DNA from: Chitinophaga skermanii
GTDB taxonomy: Bacteria; Bacteroidota; Bacteroidia; Chitinophagales; Chitinophagaceae
NCBI RefSeq assembly: GCF_003259335.1
Contig: NZ_QLLL01000002.1
Span: forward strand, 124,001 to 188,000
Length of the DNA: 64,000 nt
Direction: 5' to 3'
Below are positions 26,463 to 35,510 of the stretch, in pieces (the stretch's first letter is position 1; the number at the start of each line of letters is the position of its first letter). The position numbers were made by a program, and so were the translations under genes. The notes under the pieces are model-generated. The model was not told the origin of the DNA. It worked only from the letters and a program-made list of their open reading frames with translations, and made no database searches.

Positions 26463-27404
26463 TTAATTTTTATGATTCGATGATTGCACGGTGTATACAC
26501 CGGGACTTTTTTCTGTGATGTTGACTTTTTTTTCTACCAATTGTTGTAATACAAGAATAACTTGCCTTAGCTCCAGCTTCATCCCCAACGACCCGCTAAT
26601 CCTTATGCTAGCTTCATCTTGCAGATCAAACGTAACGGGATAATAGCTTTCGAGCATTGTTAGCACATCTGCCAACGGCATATCCTCGAAGTTGATGCGA
26701 TGGCTACGTAATCCTTCTACATCTAGCAATGGCATAGTGGTGGTGTTGAATGTATAGCTATGTTTATCGATTTGAATTTGATCTCGTGCCGATAGGTAAC
26801 TGAATACCAATTCGTTTTTACGTACGCGTATTTTCCCGGTACTAACGCCAATTGTAATATGATCGTGCTTTTTATAGGCTTTTATATTGAAAGAAGTACC
26901 CAATACATCTACCATTACACTATCTACCCCTACACTAAATGGATGCATGTCATCTTTTGACACATCAAACAATGCTTCCCCGTACAATAACTTCACTTGC
27001 CTATTACCATTAAAACCCTCCGCGTAAGCAATCCCCGAGCCAGGCCCTACCCACACGGTACTATTATCTGGTAAGCGCACCATTTTACGTTCACCCGTTT
27101 GCGTGTACAGGGTAACGAATCGGGTAGCCGGTTCTTTCTTCAATAATAAATAACCACTCACAGCTACAACACTTACTACAACAGCGGCGGCCGACCAGCG
27201 TAAGAGCTTTCTTGTAAAACTCATGACCGGCACGCCTACCCGGTGTTTGATACCCATTAACATTTGCTTACGCAGTTGCTCCTTCTCTTTCCCTTCCGGC
27301 ATATTGCCTGGGAAATCGTTGGTATTGGAAAGATGGTCCAACCAACCGTGTAAAAAATCTTCGGGCGCATCCTCGAACCGCGCCGGGCGTTTTTTATTGT
27401 TCAA
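26463..27404 (-). CDS. FecR family anti-sigma factor
   Basis: 313 residues. A short cytoplasmic N-terminal part, one membrane span (about 69-87, WSAAAVVVSVVAVSGYLLL), then a FecR periplasmic domain (about 95-200) and a C-terminal STN-interacting domain (DMPLADVLTMLESYYPVTF). No ATG is found ahead of the conserved sequence: the frame starts with TTG at 27404 just after a stop, so the start codon is TTG or a nonstandard one. It links the SusC STN domain to the ECF sigma factor. Confidence 0.93.
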   Translation of the reverse strand: MNNKKRPARFEDAPEDFLHGWLDHLSNTNDFPGNMPEGKEKEQLRKQMLMGIKHRVGVPVMSFTRKLLRWSAAAVVVSVVAVSGYLLLKKEPATRFVTLYTQTGERKMVRLPDNSTVWVGPGSGIAYAEGFNGNRQVKLLYGEALFDVSKDDMHPFSVGVDSVMVDVLGTSFNIKAYKKHDHITIGVSTGKIRVRKNELVFSYLSARDQIQIDKHSYTFNTTTMPLLDVEGLRSHRINFEDMPLADVLTMLESYYPVTFDLQDEASIRISGSLGMKLELRQVILVLQQLVEKKVNITEKSPGVYTVQSSNHKN

Positions 27405-27500
27405 AATACAGCGTGTTTAATATAAGGTTCCACAACTCGATCGTTTTAACTATCGAGTATAGCGTGTTAACATTTTGGTAATATAGATGGGTAGGAGTAC

Positions 27501-28055
27501 TTATAAGCACATCAATAAACGATGCAATAAAGGACGTGCTTTACGGTATGCATTACCGAGTTGATTACGAACGGTTTGTTCCGCTGTACCGCTTCTATCG
27601 GCTATTTCGCGGATACTCAATTCTTGAAAATGGTACATTTCAAAAACTTGTCGTTCTTTTTCAGGGAGTTGTTGGAGGTCGTGGTGGAAATGCTGCAATA
27701 GGTCTTTATCTTCCACCTTTATATGCGACAACACGCTACGGAGTTCGCTATACGCTACAAACTTCTCTAAATGCTTTTCTTTTAGTCCTTCATCGCGGAA
27801 CTTGCGCAGAATAAGTTTGCGGGCGGCAGCAAAGAGGTAATATTTAATATCGGTTTGAACGGCGAGGGTTTCCCGGCGTTCCCAAATGCTGGCGAAGAGG
27901 TCTTGTACTATATCTTGCGCATCGGCTTGGCTGTCCATAACCTTGGCGGCGTATACATACAAATCTTCCCAATAAGTGTTGAAAATCATTTCAAACACTT
28001 TGAAATCGCCCTCTTTCAAGCGATGCAACGAGCTTATTCCGGGTGAGTATTGCAT
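27501..28055 (-). CDS. ECF RNA polymerase sigma-70 factor
   Basis: 184 residues from the ATG at 28055; the frame is open to 28154, but a good promoter at 28069-28096 lies inside that extension, so the shorter start is preferred. Region 2 (FEMIFNTYWEDLYVYAAKVM...DAQDIVQDLFASIWERRE) and region 4 (QVFEMYHFQELSIREIADRSGTAEQTVRNQLGNAYRKAR) are clear. It heads the FecR-SusC-SusD operon and is the expected response regulator for its substrate. Confidence 0.93.
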   Translation of the reverse strand: MQYSPGISSLHRLKEGDFKVFEMIFNTYWEDLYVYAAKVMDSQADAQDIVQDLFASIWERRETLAVQTDIKYYLFAAARKLILRKFRDEGLKEKHLEKFVAYSELRSVLSHIKVEDKDLLQHFHHDLQQLPEKERQVFEMYHFQELSIREIADRSGTAEQTVRNQLGNAYRKARPLLHRLLMCL

Positions 28056-28068
28056 AAAATGGGACGAG

Positions 28069-28096
28069 CAAAAATAATTGACGGGAAGAATACAAA
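28069..28096 (-). promoter_or_regulatory. Promoter of the SusCD operon sigma gene
   Basis: Minus strand: TTTG (28096-28093), 16 bases, then TATTTTTG (28076-28069), an exact TAnnTTTG. Transcription would start near 28063, a few bases ahead of the ATG at 28055. Confidence 0.6.
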
Positions 28097-28403
28097 GAAG
28101 AGGGTAATACAATGATAGCATTGAGTTAACATTGGAGGATGCTCCTGTTAGCATGCTACTTACCTTATCACCTGCATGAAATTTTCTTTATTCAACAATA
28201 CCAATTACATCAAAACAGTGGAATTTCTTGCTACCTTGCTTAACGCGTTTTTCCCGTGGTGGTTAAACAATGACCAGTTTTTCTATACTTAAGATACAAA
28301 ATAATTGGTATAAGCAACCATCAATTTCATCCCCTAAATTCGTTCCTTCATACCACCTTCATGCCCATAAATTTCCTGTTTTTTATACCTTTAAGTAAAA
28401 AAC
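28097..28403. other. Intergenic region between divergent genes
   Basis: About 300 bases without a gene between the sigma factor (-) and the aspartyl protease (+). A TACCTTTA, one mismatch from TAnnTTTG, at 28386-28393 is a possible promoter of the protease. Nothing else stands out. Confidence 0.4.
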
Positions 28404-29294
28404 ATGCGATTACGTTTATTATCATTAACCCTCTACTTATTATGTTGTAGCGCATTTTCCTATGCCCAAACTGCTTCAAAATCAATCCCGTTCGAGTTAT
28501 TACCATCAGGACATTTATTAGTAAAAGCCACTATTGATGGCGTACAAGGTAACTTCGTATTTGATACCGGTGGTGGTATCACCTTCTTTACAAAAGCGTT
28601 TTTTAATAAATTAAAGAACGTGCAAAAAGAAGACGGTGGCTATACCGGGTTCCGTGCTACGGGCGAAAGAATTGATGCGGATTTGTTTTATGTGAAAGAT
28701 TTCGAATTGGGTCCTATTAAGAAGGCGAAAGAAGAAATCTCTTACGTGGAAGCTGATTTTGGTGGTATTGATGGAATTATTTCTTTGAAGATAATTGAAC
28801 ACACCCCGTTCACTATCGACTACATTAAAAAGCAAATTATCCTAGAAACGCCGCAATCTGTTGCCACCATCAGGAAAACAGCGAGCATTGTGCCTATACA
28901 ATTGGAACAATCACGCGAGAAGTCACTCACGATCTTCTCTTACTTCAAATTCAACGACACACTTACCCTGCAAGTATCACTCGATAGCGGTGCCGGTAAA
29001 AATGTATTCCGCCTTAACTCGAAGTACTTGAAAGCTTTGGGTGTTGATGTGAACGATACAACCAAAGTAAAAACACATAGCCGTAAAAGTGAGATGAATA
29101 CAGGTTTCGTAACGCACATTTACCAAACCCAACTCAGCAAAATTGCCGCTGCGAACGCACCCACTGTTACCACGCAAGATTTCCCCGCACAATTCATCGA
29201 TGGCCTCATCTACGATGGTATTATGTGGATCAACTGGTTCGGGAATCAAATCACGTTCGATTTGAATAAAAAAGAATTATTAGTAAGAAAATAA
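28404..29294 (+). CDS. Exported aspartyl protease, retropepsin-like
   Basis: 296 residues. A signal peptide (about 1-21, ending SYAQ) precedes a first lobe with FVFDTGGGITFF and a second with VSLDSGAGKNVFRL, the two D-T/S-G catalytic motifs of a pepsin-like single-chain pair of retropepsin domains. It is probably periplasmic or attached to the envelope. It is a single gene ended by a strong terminator. The substrate is unknown. Confidence 0.85.
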   Translation: MRLRLLSLTLYLLCCSAFSYAQTASKSIPFELLPSGHLLVKATIDGVQGNFVFDTGGGITFFTKAFFNKLKNVQKEDGGYTGFRATGERIDADLFYVKDFELGPIKKAKEEISYVEADFGGIDGIISLKIIEHTPFTIDYIKKQIILETPQSVATIRKTASIVPIQLEQSREKSLTIFSYFKFNDTLTLQVSLDSGAGKNVFRLNSKYLKALGVDVNDTTKVKTHSRKSEMNTGFVTHIYQTQLSKIAAANAPTVTTQDFPAQFIDGLIYDGIMWINWFGNQITFDLNKKELLVRK

Positions 29295-29310
29295 TCTTTC
29301 CATACTATAA

Positions 29311-29346
29311 AAAACTCCAAGCATGTTTGCATGCTTGGAGTTTTTT
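29311..29346 (+). terminator. Strong intrinsic terminator
   Basis: A 15-bp perfect stem (AAAACTCCAAGCATG, 29311-29325, with its complement at 29330-29344) around a TTTG loop, with a T6 tail. It ends the aspartyl protease gene. Confidence 0.95.
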
Positions 29347-29359
29347 ATGTACGTTTCCA

Positions 29360-29367
29360 TAATTTTG
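29360..29367 (+). promoter_or_regulatory. -7 promoter element of the sterol desaturase gene
   Basis: TAATTTTG matches TAnnTTTG, and a TTG at 29335-29337 may be the -33 element. It sets the start near 29375 and favours the ATG at 29398 over earlier frames that begin inside the terminator. Confidence 0.5.
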
Positions 29368-29397
29368 TACCACCATATAACCCAATCCCTTGCAACT

Positions 29398-30099
29398 ATG
29401 CAAACACTGCTCGAACACCTAGCCCCCTTGCCTATTGCGCTACAATTACTACTTTTCTTTGTAGAAAATGTGCTTGTGCTGGCAGGTGCTTTGTTATTAG
29501 GGCATTTGTTATTGGTTAAACAAGGTATTCCAATTGGTAAAGCATCACAGAAAGATATGCGTATCGCCAGTATAACAGTGCTATTAAACACCCTTATTAC
29601 CCAAGCCGGCTTCATGCTCTGGCAATATGGCTATATACAAATCGATTTTAGCTTCTCTTATACTTTCTTCATCGATACATTGATCGTGTTCTTTGCTATG
29701 GACTTCTTCATGTTCCTCTTCCATTGGGGCGTGCATTTTACTTTTCTCTATAAATATGTACATACGCTCCATCACGAAGCGGTGCATCCCAAACCGGTAG
29801 ATCTATTCGTATTACATCCATTAGAAACAATGGGTTTCGGGGTTATTTGGTTAGGGTTACTATCGTTGTACACGTTTCATATAGGTGCTATTGTTGTTTT
29901 CCTAACGTTGAATGTAGTACTCGGTATTATTAGTCACCTTGGAACGAACTTGCAAGAAAGCACCCCGCAAAGATCCAAAGGTGTGCTACAATACTTCGGC
30001 AATGCTCGTTTTCACCACCAACATCATCTGAACGAACAAGTCAATTTTGGCTTTTTCACCAATATTTGGGACCGGGTATTTAGCACCTACGTTCGTTAA
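29398..30099 (+). CDS. Sterol desaturase/fatty acid hydroxylase family protein
   Basis: 233 residues from the ATG at 29398; the frame is open to 29323, but that stretch lies in the preceding terminator. Several membrane spans and the His boxes HWGVH, HTLHHE and FHHQHH, which bind the di-iron centre in fatty acid hydroxylases and sterol desaturases. It is an inner-membrane oxidase that probably hydroxylates or desaturates a lipid. It stands alone with its own promoter. The substrate in this organism is unknown. Confidence 0.9.
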   Translation: MQTLLEHLAPLPIALQLLLFFVENVLVLAGALLLGHLLLVKQGIPIGKASQKDMRIASITVLLNTLITQAGFMLWQYGYIQIDFSFSYTFFIDTLIVFFAMDFFMFLFHWGVHFTFLYKYVHTLHHEAVHPKPVDLFVLHPLETMGFGVIWLGLLSLYTFHIGAIVVFLTLNVVLGIISHLGTNLQESTPQRSKGVLQYFGNARFHHQHHLNEQVNFGFFTNIWDRVFSTYVR

Positions 30100-30106
30100 T
30101 AGCTAC

Positions 30107-30871
30107 TTACAAAGCCCCTTTTGCCGCGTCTTCTATTAAGGCTGCTACTTCTTTAGGTCGCGATGCATATATAGCATGGCTACCGCCTTTGATCTCTACT
30201 ACTTTCTTACTTTGCGCACGTTTCGCGTAAAAGCGTTCCAAACCTGGATGAATAATCCTGTCGGCTTCTGCAACCATGTACCAACTAGGTTTCACACGCC
30301 ATGCAGGTTGCTGAACAATGCCTTGGAAACATTTATCGGCTGTAGGCATTTGTGCATGCGCCATAAACAATGCTTTCTCCCGGGGTAAATCGGCGGCAAA
30401 GTCGGCGGGGAAATGTGCAGGATCGAGGTAGTCGAATCCATCTTTCCCTTTGATTAAAGAGGTGTACGCAGAAGGATAGGTTTTCACCAAATCGGCCCGG
30501 TGCTCATTTGCATCCGGTGCATGGGCTGCGATATATACCAAGCCGGCCACCTTGGGATGGTTACCCGATGCTGTTATAATTACGCCACCATAACTATGCC
30601 CCACTAAAATAACTGGTCCATCTTGCTGGTCGAGCACGCGGTTTACTGCGGCCGTATCTTCTTCTAAGCTTCTTAAGGTATGCTGGGTAATGGTAACGTT
30701 ATAACCTTTGGCAACGAGTTGATGGAAAACACCTTCCCATCCCGATCCATCTAAAAATGCACCGTGTACCAGTACTACGTTTTTGATCCGTGTATGTTGA
30801 CTGAAAACTGTACTTACAGCTAACATGCATAATAGTGTTGCCAACTGCAAGGCGAGGATACTTCTTTTCAT
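30107..30871 (-). CDS. Alpha/beta hydrolase, exported
   Basis: 254 residues from the ATG at 30871, chosen because MKRSILALQLATLLCMLAVSTVFSQ is a signal peptide; a longer frame reaches 30922. The nucleophile elbow GHSYGG and an early LVHGAFLDGSGW oxyanion segment are seen, and a late GGSHAIYAS block carries the catalytic His. It resembles the MenH/salicylate-esterase type of alpha/beta hydrolase. The substrate is unknown. Confidence 0.85.
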   Translation of the reverse strand: MKRSILALQLATLLCMLAVSTVFSQHTRIKNVVLVHGAFLDGSGWEGVFHQLVAKGYNVTITQHTLRSLEEDTAAVNRVLDQQDGPVILVGHSYGGVIITASGNHPKVAGLVYIAAHAPDANEHRADLVKTYPSAYTSLIKGKDGFDYLDPAHFPADFAADLPREKALFMAHAQMPTADKCFQGIVQQPAWRVKPSWYMVAEADRIIHPGLERFYAKRAQSKKVVEIKGGSHAIYASRPKEVAALIEDAAKGAL

Positions 30872-31038
30872 AGCGGTAAGTTTGTATGATAAAACAGGGA
30901 TACCCCAACTTCCATAATACAAATCTTACCGCGTAAGGTTCGATTTGCGGGCTACCTGATCCTCTTCGAGTGTTGAACAAGCCACTATCCTATTGGGTAA
31001 TCAACAGCATAAATTAAAGCATGAAAAGAATATAGCGT

Positions 31039-31635
31039 TTAAAAACCCATTAAACCTTTACCATCTAGTATTTGCGGACGGTACTTTTCGATACGTGCCA
31101 AACGCGTTTGTGCTTGTTTAGCCTGTGAAAAATGAATGAGATAGGCACGTTGGCGCCCCGGGGTTAAGGCTTCGAATGCACGTTTAAAATCGTGATCCTT
31201 CGCTAATACAGCTTCGAATTCCACTGGCATAATGGTGCTTAGGTCTTGCTTTGCTACTACTTTTAACCCCGCCTGCTCAATTTCGATAGCTTCGGCAATA
31301 TAGGCTTTGATAGTGGAGGACAAGGCTTTAATGTCGGCCACATTTTTAAACTTCAGGGTACGGCTTACTTGGGTATTCTCCCCTGCTTTAGTGAGTACGC
31401 CTTCGGGATCTTTCAGCAAAGCACCTTTGAAGAAACTCAATACGCATACGTCTTTCAATGCACCGATAATCACAACGTTGTTGCCATTGAATGTATAACA
31501 AGGCTGCTTCCATTTATAGGTTTCTGTAAGTGGGGTCGACAATACAATTTTGCGCAATTCTAATAGCTCTGGCTGCCATTGCTCCAATTGCGCAAAGAAT
31601 ACGTCTACTTGCGGGTCTGTATGCTGCTTTGCCAT
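31039..31635 (-). CDS. YdeI/OmpD-associated family protein
   Basis: 198 residues from the ATG at 31635 (a longer frame adds 12 unlike residues). The N-terminal half matches DUF1801-type proteins (WKQPCYTFNGNNVVIIGALKDVCVLSFFKG), and the C-terminal half has the helical OmdA-like block FKRAFEALTPGRQRAYLIHFSQAKQAQTRLARIEKY. Cytoplasmic, single gene. Its molecular role is not established; the family has been linked to stress tolerance. Confidence 0.82.
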   Translation of the reverse strand: MAKQHTDPQVDVFFAQLEQWQPELLELRKIVLSTPLTETYKWKQPCYTFNGNNVVIIGALKDVCVLSFFKGALLKDPEGVLTKAGENTQVSRTLKFKNVADIKALSSTIKAYIAEAIEIEQAGLKVVAKQDLSTIMPVEFEAVLAKDHDFKRAFEALTPGRQRAYLIHFSQAKQAQTRLARIEKYRPQILDGKGLMGF

Positions 31636-31692
31636 AAGATATACCAATAAAGTGAATGTCGAATTTACCAAAGAAATATAAAAGTAAGTGCA

Positions 31693-31720
31693 TAAAAAAA
31701 ACCTGCGCCATACGCAGGTT
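31693..31720 (-). terminator. Intrinsic terminator
   Basis: AACCTGCG (31700-31707) pairs with CGCAGGTT (31713-31720). On the minus strand it runs into TTTTTT, ending the gene at 31750. Confidence 0.85.
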
Positions 31721-31749
31721 CCTTATAATACGCTTATACGAGCAGCTAA

Positions 31750-32337
31750 TTATTCAACGTAATAACTTACCTCTACAAATTGCCCCTCGGTTGTTTTATC
31801 CATATCTTTCATTTCTTTCATCACACCAGCCAAGGTTATAGGTCGTGCAGGTAATTTCTCTTTTCCCTTTTTGTGTGCAATCATCATCAATTCTTCTCCT
31901 TGCTCATTCCTCAATTCGTACGCCTCGTAATAATGCGCCAATGGAATCATGGTAAATACAGTACCTACAGGAACCATCATAAAGCCTGTAAACTTCATTT
32001 TGCTATCTACATGATGCGGAATACCTTGCATAATTACATTGTTAGATACCGTAGCCGCCGCAAAAGGTACTGGTTTGAATTGCTCGTAGCTGGCTTGTAG
32101 CTTCTCGTCGAATTGTGCGATGACGGCCGCTTTGGATGTTTCATCCAACAACTGCGTAGCTAATTCGAAAAACAAAATAGATTGTTGCTTGTCGGCGAAC
32201 ATACCGGCCACCTTGCCTACCTCTGCTTCGGTAATAACTTGGTCGTTCGCATGGGTAAAGATGTTATAAAATCGGCCTCCATTATCTAGGCTAGCAATGG
32301 CTTCTTCTGCATTTTTGAAGGGTGTAATTTTTTCCAT
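31750..32337 (-). CDS. Unknown ~195-residue cytoplasmic protein
   Basis: 195 residues from the ATG at 32337 (MEKITPFKN...), chosen over a longer frame because a -7-like element CAAACATA (TATGTTTG on the minus strand) lies at 32385-32392 upstream. No signal peptide or membrane span. An N-terminal helical part (EAIASLDNGGRFYNIF) and a strand-rich C-terminal part (FTGFMMVPVGTVFTMIPL) are seen. It is not a family I recognise. It is divergent from a TlpA-like gene. Confidence 0.65.
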   Translation of the reverse strand: MEKITPFKNAEEAIASLDNGGRFYNIFTHANDQVITEAEVGKVAGMFADKQQSILFFELATQLLDETSKAAVIAQFDEKLQASYEQFKPVPFAAATVSNNVIMQGIPHHVDSKMKFTGFMMVPVGTVFTMIPLAHYYEAYELRNEQGEELMMIAHKKGKEKLPARPITLAGVMKEMKDMDKTTEGQFVEVSYYVE

Positions 32338-32454
32338 GGTATAGATCTTATGCTTGATAGGATTTGTATTGCATCCTGTATAAACAAACATATAAAAAAA
32401 TATAACGGGCTAGCGGTTATTTTTTTCTCGTGATAATTATCCTATTTTCATGGC

Positions 32455-33033
32455 ATGAAGTTTTGGCAAGTTATTCGAAAGAACTGGGTTACGTTATTAT
32501 TCTTAGCGGCTGCTATTACCATGGTGGCCAGCCCTACTGCAAAAGCCTGGGTACTACAGCAATTCATGAAAACCGGGCTATTCAATGCCTCTATCGAACA
32601 AACCACCACGGCACCTACCCCTGTGGCCGATTTCGACTTTACCGACGAGCAAGGGAATGTGATCAATACGGCTTCTTTACGGGGCAAAGTAGTATTTATC
32701 AACTTTTGGGCCTCTTGGTGCCCTCCTTGCAGGGCCGAATTCCCGTCGATGCTGGCTTTATACAACCAATTTAAAAACGAACCCGGCGTTTACTTCTTGA
32801 TGTTTAATTTGGATAACAACATCGCTGCCGCGAAAGGTTTCTTACAAAAAGAGCAATACGATTTGCCTATTTTCAGAACTTATGGTGCCATTCCTCCAAA
32901 CGTATACAACGGCTCTTTACCTACCACCGTTGTGCTAGATAAAAAAGGCATGCTAAAGTTCCATCATACCGGCTTTGCTAATTATGATGGAAAAAATTTC
33001 CAACAACAATTAGCCAATTTAATCCAAGAGTAA
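32455..33033 (+). CDS. Membrane-anchored TlpA/thioredoxin-like protein
   Basis: 192 residues. An uncleaved N-terminal membrane span (about 11-28) anchors a thioredoxin domain with the active site FWASWCPPCRAE (Cys89, Cys92) and a cis-Pro region GSLPTTVVL. It faces the periplasm and probably reduces disulfides or protects envelope thiols. It is a single gene with a weak terminator after it. Confidence 0.9.
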   Translation: MKFWQVIRKNWVTLLFLAAAITMVASPTAKAWVLQQFMKTGLFNASIEQTTTAPTPVADFDFTDEQGNVINTASLRGKVVFINFWASWCPPCRAEFPSMLALYNQFKNEPGVYFLMFNLDNNIAAAKGFLQKEQYDLPIFRTYGAIPPNVYNGSLPTTVVLDKKGMLKFHHTGFANYDGKNFQQQLANLIQE

Positions 33034-33057
33034 AGCGCCTTCATGGTTGAAGACGCT
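33034..33057. terminator. Weak terminator between convergent genes
   Basis: AGCGCCTTCA pairs with TGAAGACGCT (one mismatch) and is followed by GTATGTTGTTT; it lies between the TlpA-like gene (+) and the serine hydrolase (-). Confidence 0.45.
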
Positions 33058-33066
33058 GTATGTTGT

Positions 33067-34386
33067 TTATTCCTTTGTAAACAAAAACTCTCTTCCTCCC
33101 TGCTTTAATAGCATTTCCTTCTTCTCGGCAGTAAACTCCATAATGATCCCCGCACGCTCAAATGTAAATACGTTTTGCGCGGTAGCATCAAGTAATAAAG
33201 CCGGTTGACCGCTCGCTTGGGCTACTAACCTCCCCTCCTTCTTGGTAATATCAATGGTGATAGGAATTTGCTTGCTGGCATACTTCCCTACATATGCATC
33301 CAAATCACCCTCTGTTACAGCTACTTTCGCAAATGTTGGCACCATGAAAGGCTCGTTATAAAAACAGCTTAATGCTGCATGTAAAACCGCTTCAGAAGGA
33401 TATACATACCCATTCGAAATCAAAGCAATCGATAACTTACCACCCGGGAAATACCAAAGGTTGCTATGAAACCCATCAATCCGGCCGTTATGCCCAAACG
33501 CTTCGTGTCCCTTTATTTTCACCTCGACCATACCCAAGCCAAAATCATCTTTCATCGCTTTCATTAAGTTCAAAGAAGCGGGTGTAAGTAGTTGCCCATT
33601 CATCAAAGCCACGATAAAAGTGTTCAAATCTTTCGGGGTCGACACAATACCTCCCGCACCCATCGGAATACTAACATGCGTTTCTTCTTCTTTCGTCCAC
33701 GATGAACGGAACTTGTAAGAATAAGATTCGTTTTTACTTAGATCCGTTTTACTACCAAAGTACGTGTCTACCAAACGAAGGGGCTTCACAATTTTTGTTT
33801 GCAAAATTGTACCATAAGGCTGGCGGTATACTTTCTCTAAGATGTACGACAATAACACGTAATTCGAATTACTATAATCGCTTTTGGTACCCGGTTCGAA
33901 TGCAGGTTTACTATTCGCAATAATGGCGATCATTTCCTTCTCCGGCTTGTTTTCCGTTAAGTACGATAAGTACGCATCATCTTTCGTGAAATCGTACACA
34001 CCACTGTGGTGGTTCAATAATTGTTCAATCGTGATCCTTTGCGCATGGGGGATTTGTGGGAAGAATTGATCCAAGGTTTGTTGCAACGCCAATTTCTTCT
34101 CCTCTACCGCCTTTAATGTAAGCACGGCTGTAAAGGTTTTCGACACAGAACCAATGCGGTATTTCGTGTTGGTATTGGCCTTTTTGGAGGAAGTTAAATC
34201 GGCATACCCAATAGCACGGTTATAGATCACTTGGCCATCTTGCATCATGCAAATGCTGCCCATGTATTTATCGTGCTGTTCGAGATTTGTAAAAAGGCTA
34301 TCTAGCTTGGCTTTATTAAAAGTTTGGGCATAGGAAGCTACAGCGGCTACCGCTAGGAAGCCGGTCATAATTATTTTTCTACACAT
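33067..34386 (-). CDS. Serine hydrolase, class C beta-lactamase/DD-peptidase family
   Basis: 439 residues. A signal peptide ends near AVAAVASYAQ. The SxxK motif is SVSK at 80-83, DYSNSN is the Y-x-N motif, and a late FGHNGRIDGF carries the HxG motif. Length and motif order fit the beta-lactamase family of exported serine hydrolases (EstB/AmpH-like). It is followed downstream in the same direction by nothing and preceded by HAAS and PadR genes, which may be in the same transcript (3-base gap). The true substrate is unknown. Confidence 0.9.
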   Translation of the reverse strand: MCRKIIMTGFLAVAAVASYAQTFNKAKLDSLFTNLEQHDKYMGSICMMQDGQVIYNRAIGYADLTSSKKANTNTKYRIGSVSKTFTAVLTLKAVEEKKLALQQTLDQFFPQIPHAQRITIEQLLNHHSGVYDFTKDDAYLSYLTENKPEKEMIAIIANSKPAFEPGTKSDYSNSNYVLLSYILEKVYRQPYGTILQTKIVKPLRLVDTYFGSKTDLSKNESYSYKFRSSWTKEEETHVSIPMGAGGIVSTPKDLNTFIVALMNGQLLTPASLNLMKAMKDDFGLGMVEVKIKGHEAFGHNGRIDGFHSNLWYFPGGKLSIALISNGYVYPSEAVLHAALSCFYNEPFMVPTFAKVAVTEGDLDAYVGKYASKQIPITIDITKKEGRLVAQASGQPALLLDATAQNVFTFERAGIIMEFTAEKKEMLLKQGGREFLFTKE

Positions 34387-34389
34387 AAT

Positions 34390-34986
34390 TTACTTTTTGT
34401 TGATGCTTTTTTTGATTCTAAGCAGGAGCGTGATGATGAAATAAAACAACACAGCAGAGAATAGCATAAGCGATATAAACCAATCGCCCAAAATCTCTAC
34501 CATACCGGGTTGAAGCGGGTTTGTAGTTCTACCGAGTAACTTGAGATGACCATCTTGTGTGAACAACCCAACTTGCTCGGGATGCATGATTTTCGCGACA
34601 ATCAAAAACAAGAAGGCGAACAAAAACAAGTATAACACGGCGAATATGATATACGAAAAACCGTTCGTGATATTCAGTACTAAAGCTTTGAAAATATGTA
34701 GCGGATTGAACGTCCTTGTAGCTTGCTCTAGTTTCTTATCGGCCACCAATTGTTTCAGTACATCGTGCGGCTCGCCTAACTTCTCCAAGATATCTAACAG
34801 TGCATCAATTTCATGGGTTGAACCCCTGTGTTGAATGGCTTCGAAAATGTGACTGTTAAACTCCATGTAAATATCGTCCTGGCTTTGCTGCGGGAGTGAT
34901 TGGATTTCTCGCTTCACGCGCTTCATGTAGTCGCTGTACACCCTGGCAGAGGCCGCTTGTTCGAATGGTATCGTTGCTATTTTCAT
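34390..34986 (-). CDS. HAAS-domain membrane protein (DUF1700-like)
   Basis: 198 residues. The N-terminal ~80 residues are helical (YMKRVKREIQSLPQQSQDDI, typical HAAS), followed by two membrane spans (about 105-130 and 170-190). It overlaps the PadR gene by 4 bases and lies 3 bases ahead of a serine hydrolase. PadR plus HAAS membrane pairs are a common small stress or signalling unit. The role is inferred from context. Confidence 0.82.
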   Translation of the reverse strand: MKIATIPFEQAASARVYSDYMKRVKREIQSLPQQSQDDIYMEFNSHIFEAIQHRGSTHEIDALLDILEKLGEPHDVLKQLVADKKLEQATRTFNPLHIFKALVLNITNGFSYIIFAVLYLFLFAFLFLIVAKIMHPEQVGLFTQDGHLKLLGRTTNPLQPGMVEILGDWFISLMLFSAVLFYFIITLLLRIKKSINKK

Positions 34987-35318
34987 TTGATAATTTTCTC
35001 GATGTCAAAAACTAGTGTTTTCCAATAAGCATTCATTTCTGCCAAAGTTTTCATTCCCACCTCGGTTAAGCTGTAATACTTTCTCGGGATGCCCGTTCCT
35101 TGCTCTACCCACTTCGAATCTACCAGGTTGTCCATCTTCAAGCGGTTCAATATGGGATACAGTGTGCCTTCTGCGACCTCCATATCGGTATGCTTTTTAA
35201 TTTCTTCGATCAGCTCGTAACCGTAATATTCATTGTCTTTCAACACGTTCAATATCACGAATGTGAGCGTTCCCTTTTTCAATTGGGACTTCCAGTTTGC
35301 TACAAAGGTTTCGTTCAT
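34983..35318 (-). CDS. PadR family transcriptional regulator
   Basis: 111 residues from the ATG at 35318; a longer frame to 35345 would overlap the promoter. WKSQLKKGTLTFVILNVLKDNEYYGYELIEEI and VAEGTLYPILNRLKMDNLV form the winged-helix PadR fold. Its start lies next to an inverted repeat (35341-35359) of the PadR operator form, so autoregulation is likely. It overlaps the HAAS gene by 4 bases. Confidence 0.93.
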   Translation of the reverse strand: MNETFVANWKSQLKKGTLTFVILNVLKDNEYYGYELIEEIKKHTDMEVAEGTLYPILNRLKMDNLVDSKWVEQGTGIPRKYYSLTEVGMKTLAEMNAYWKTLVFDIEKIIK

Positions 35319-35322
35319 GAAA

Positions 35323-35359
35323 CAAATATACAAAACAAAGTACATTGCTATACAATGTA
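35323..35359 (-). promoter_or_regulatory. Putative PadR promoter and operator
   Basis: Minus strand TATATTTG (35330-35323) is an exact TAnnTTTG. Just upstream lies TACATTG-N5-CAATGTA (35341-35359), of the ATGT...ACAT type used by PadR repressors. A repressor bound here would block the start. Confidence 0.6.
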
Positions 35360-35510
35360 TTTTCTAATACCATACAACATTGCATAACAAATAGCTGAAA
35401 ATCAATATTATAGCCTGGAAAAATATTTTTTATCTCCCCCAAAGAGGAGTTTTACAAGCATCCACTCCTGCAAAAAGGGCACTCCCAAACCCTTGCTGCC
35501 ATTACTGCGA

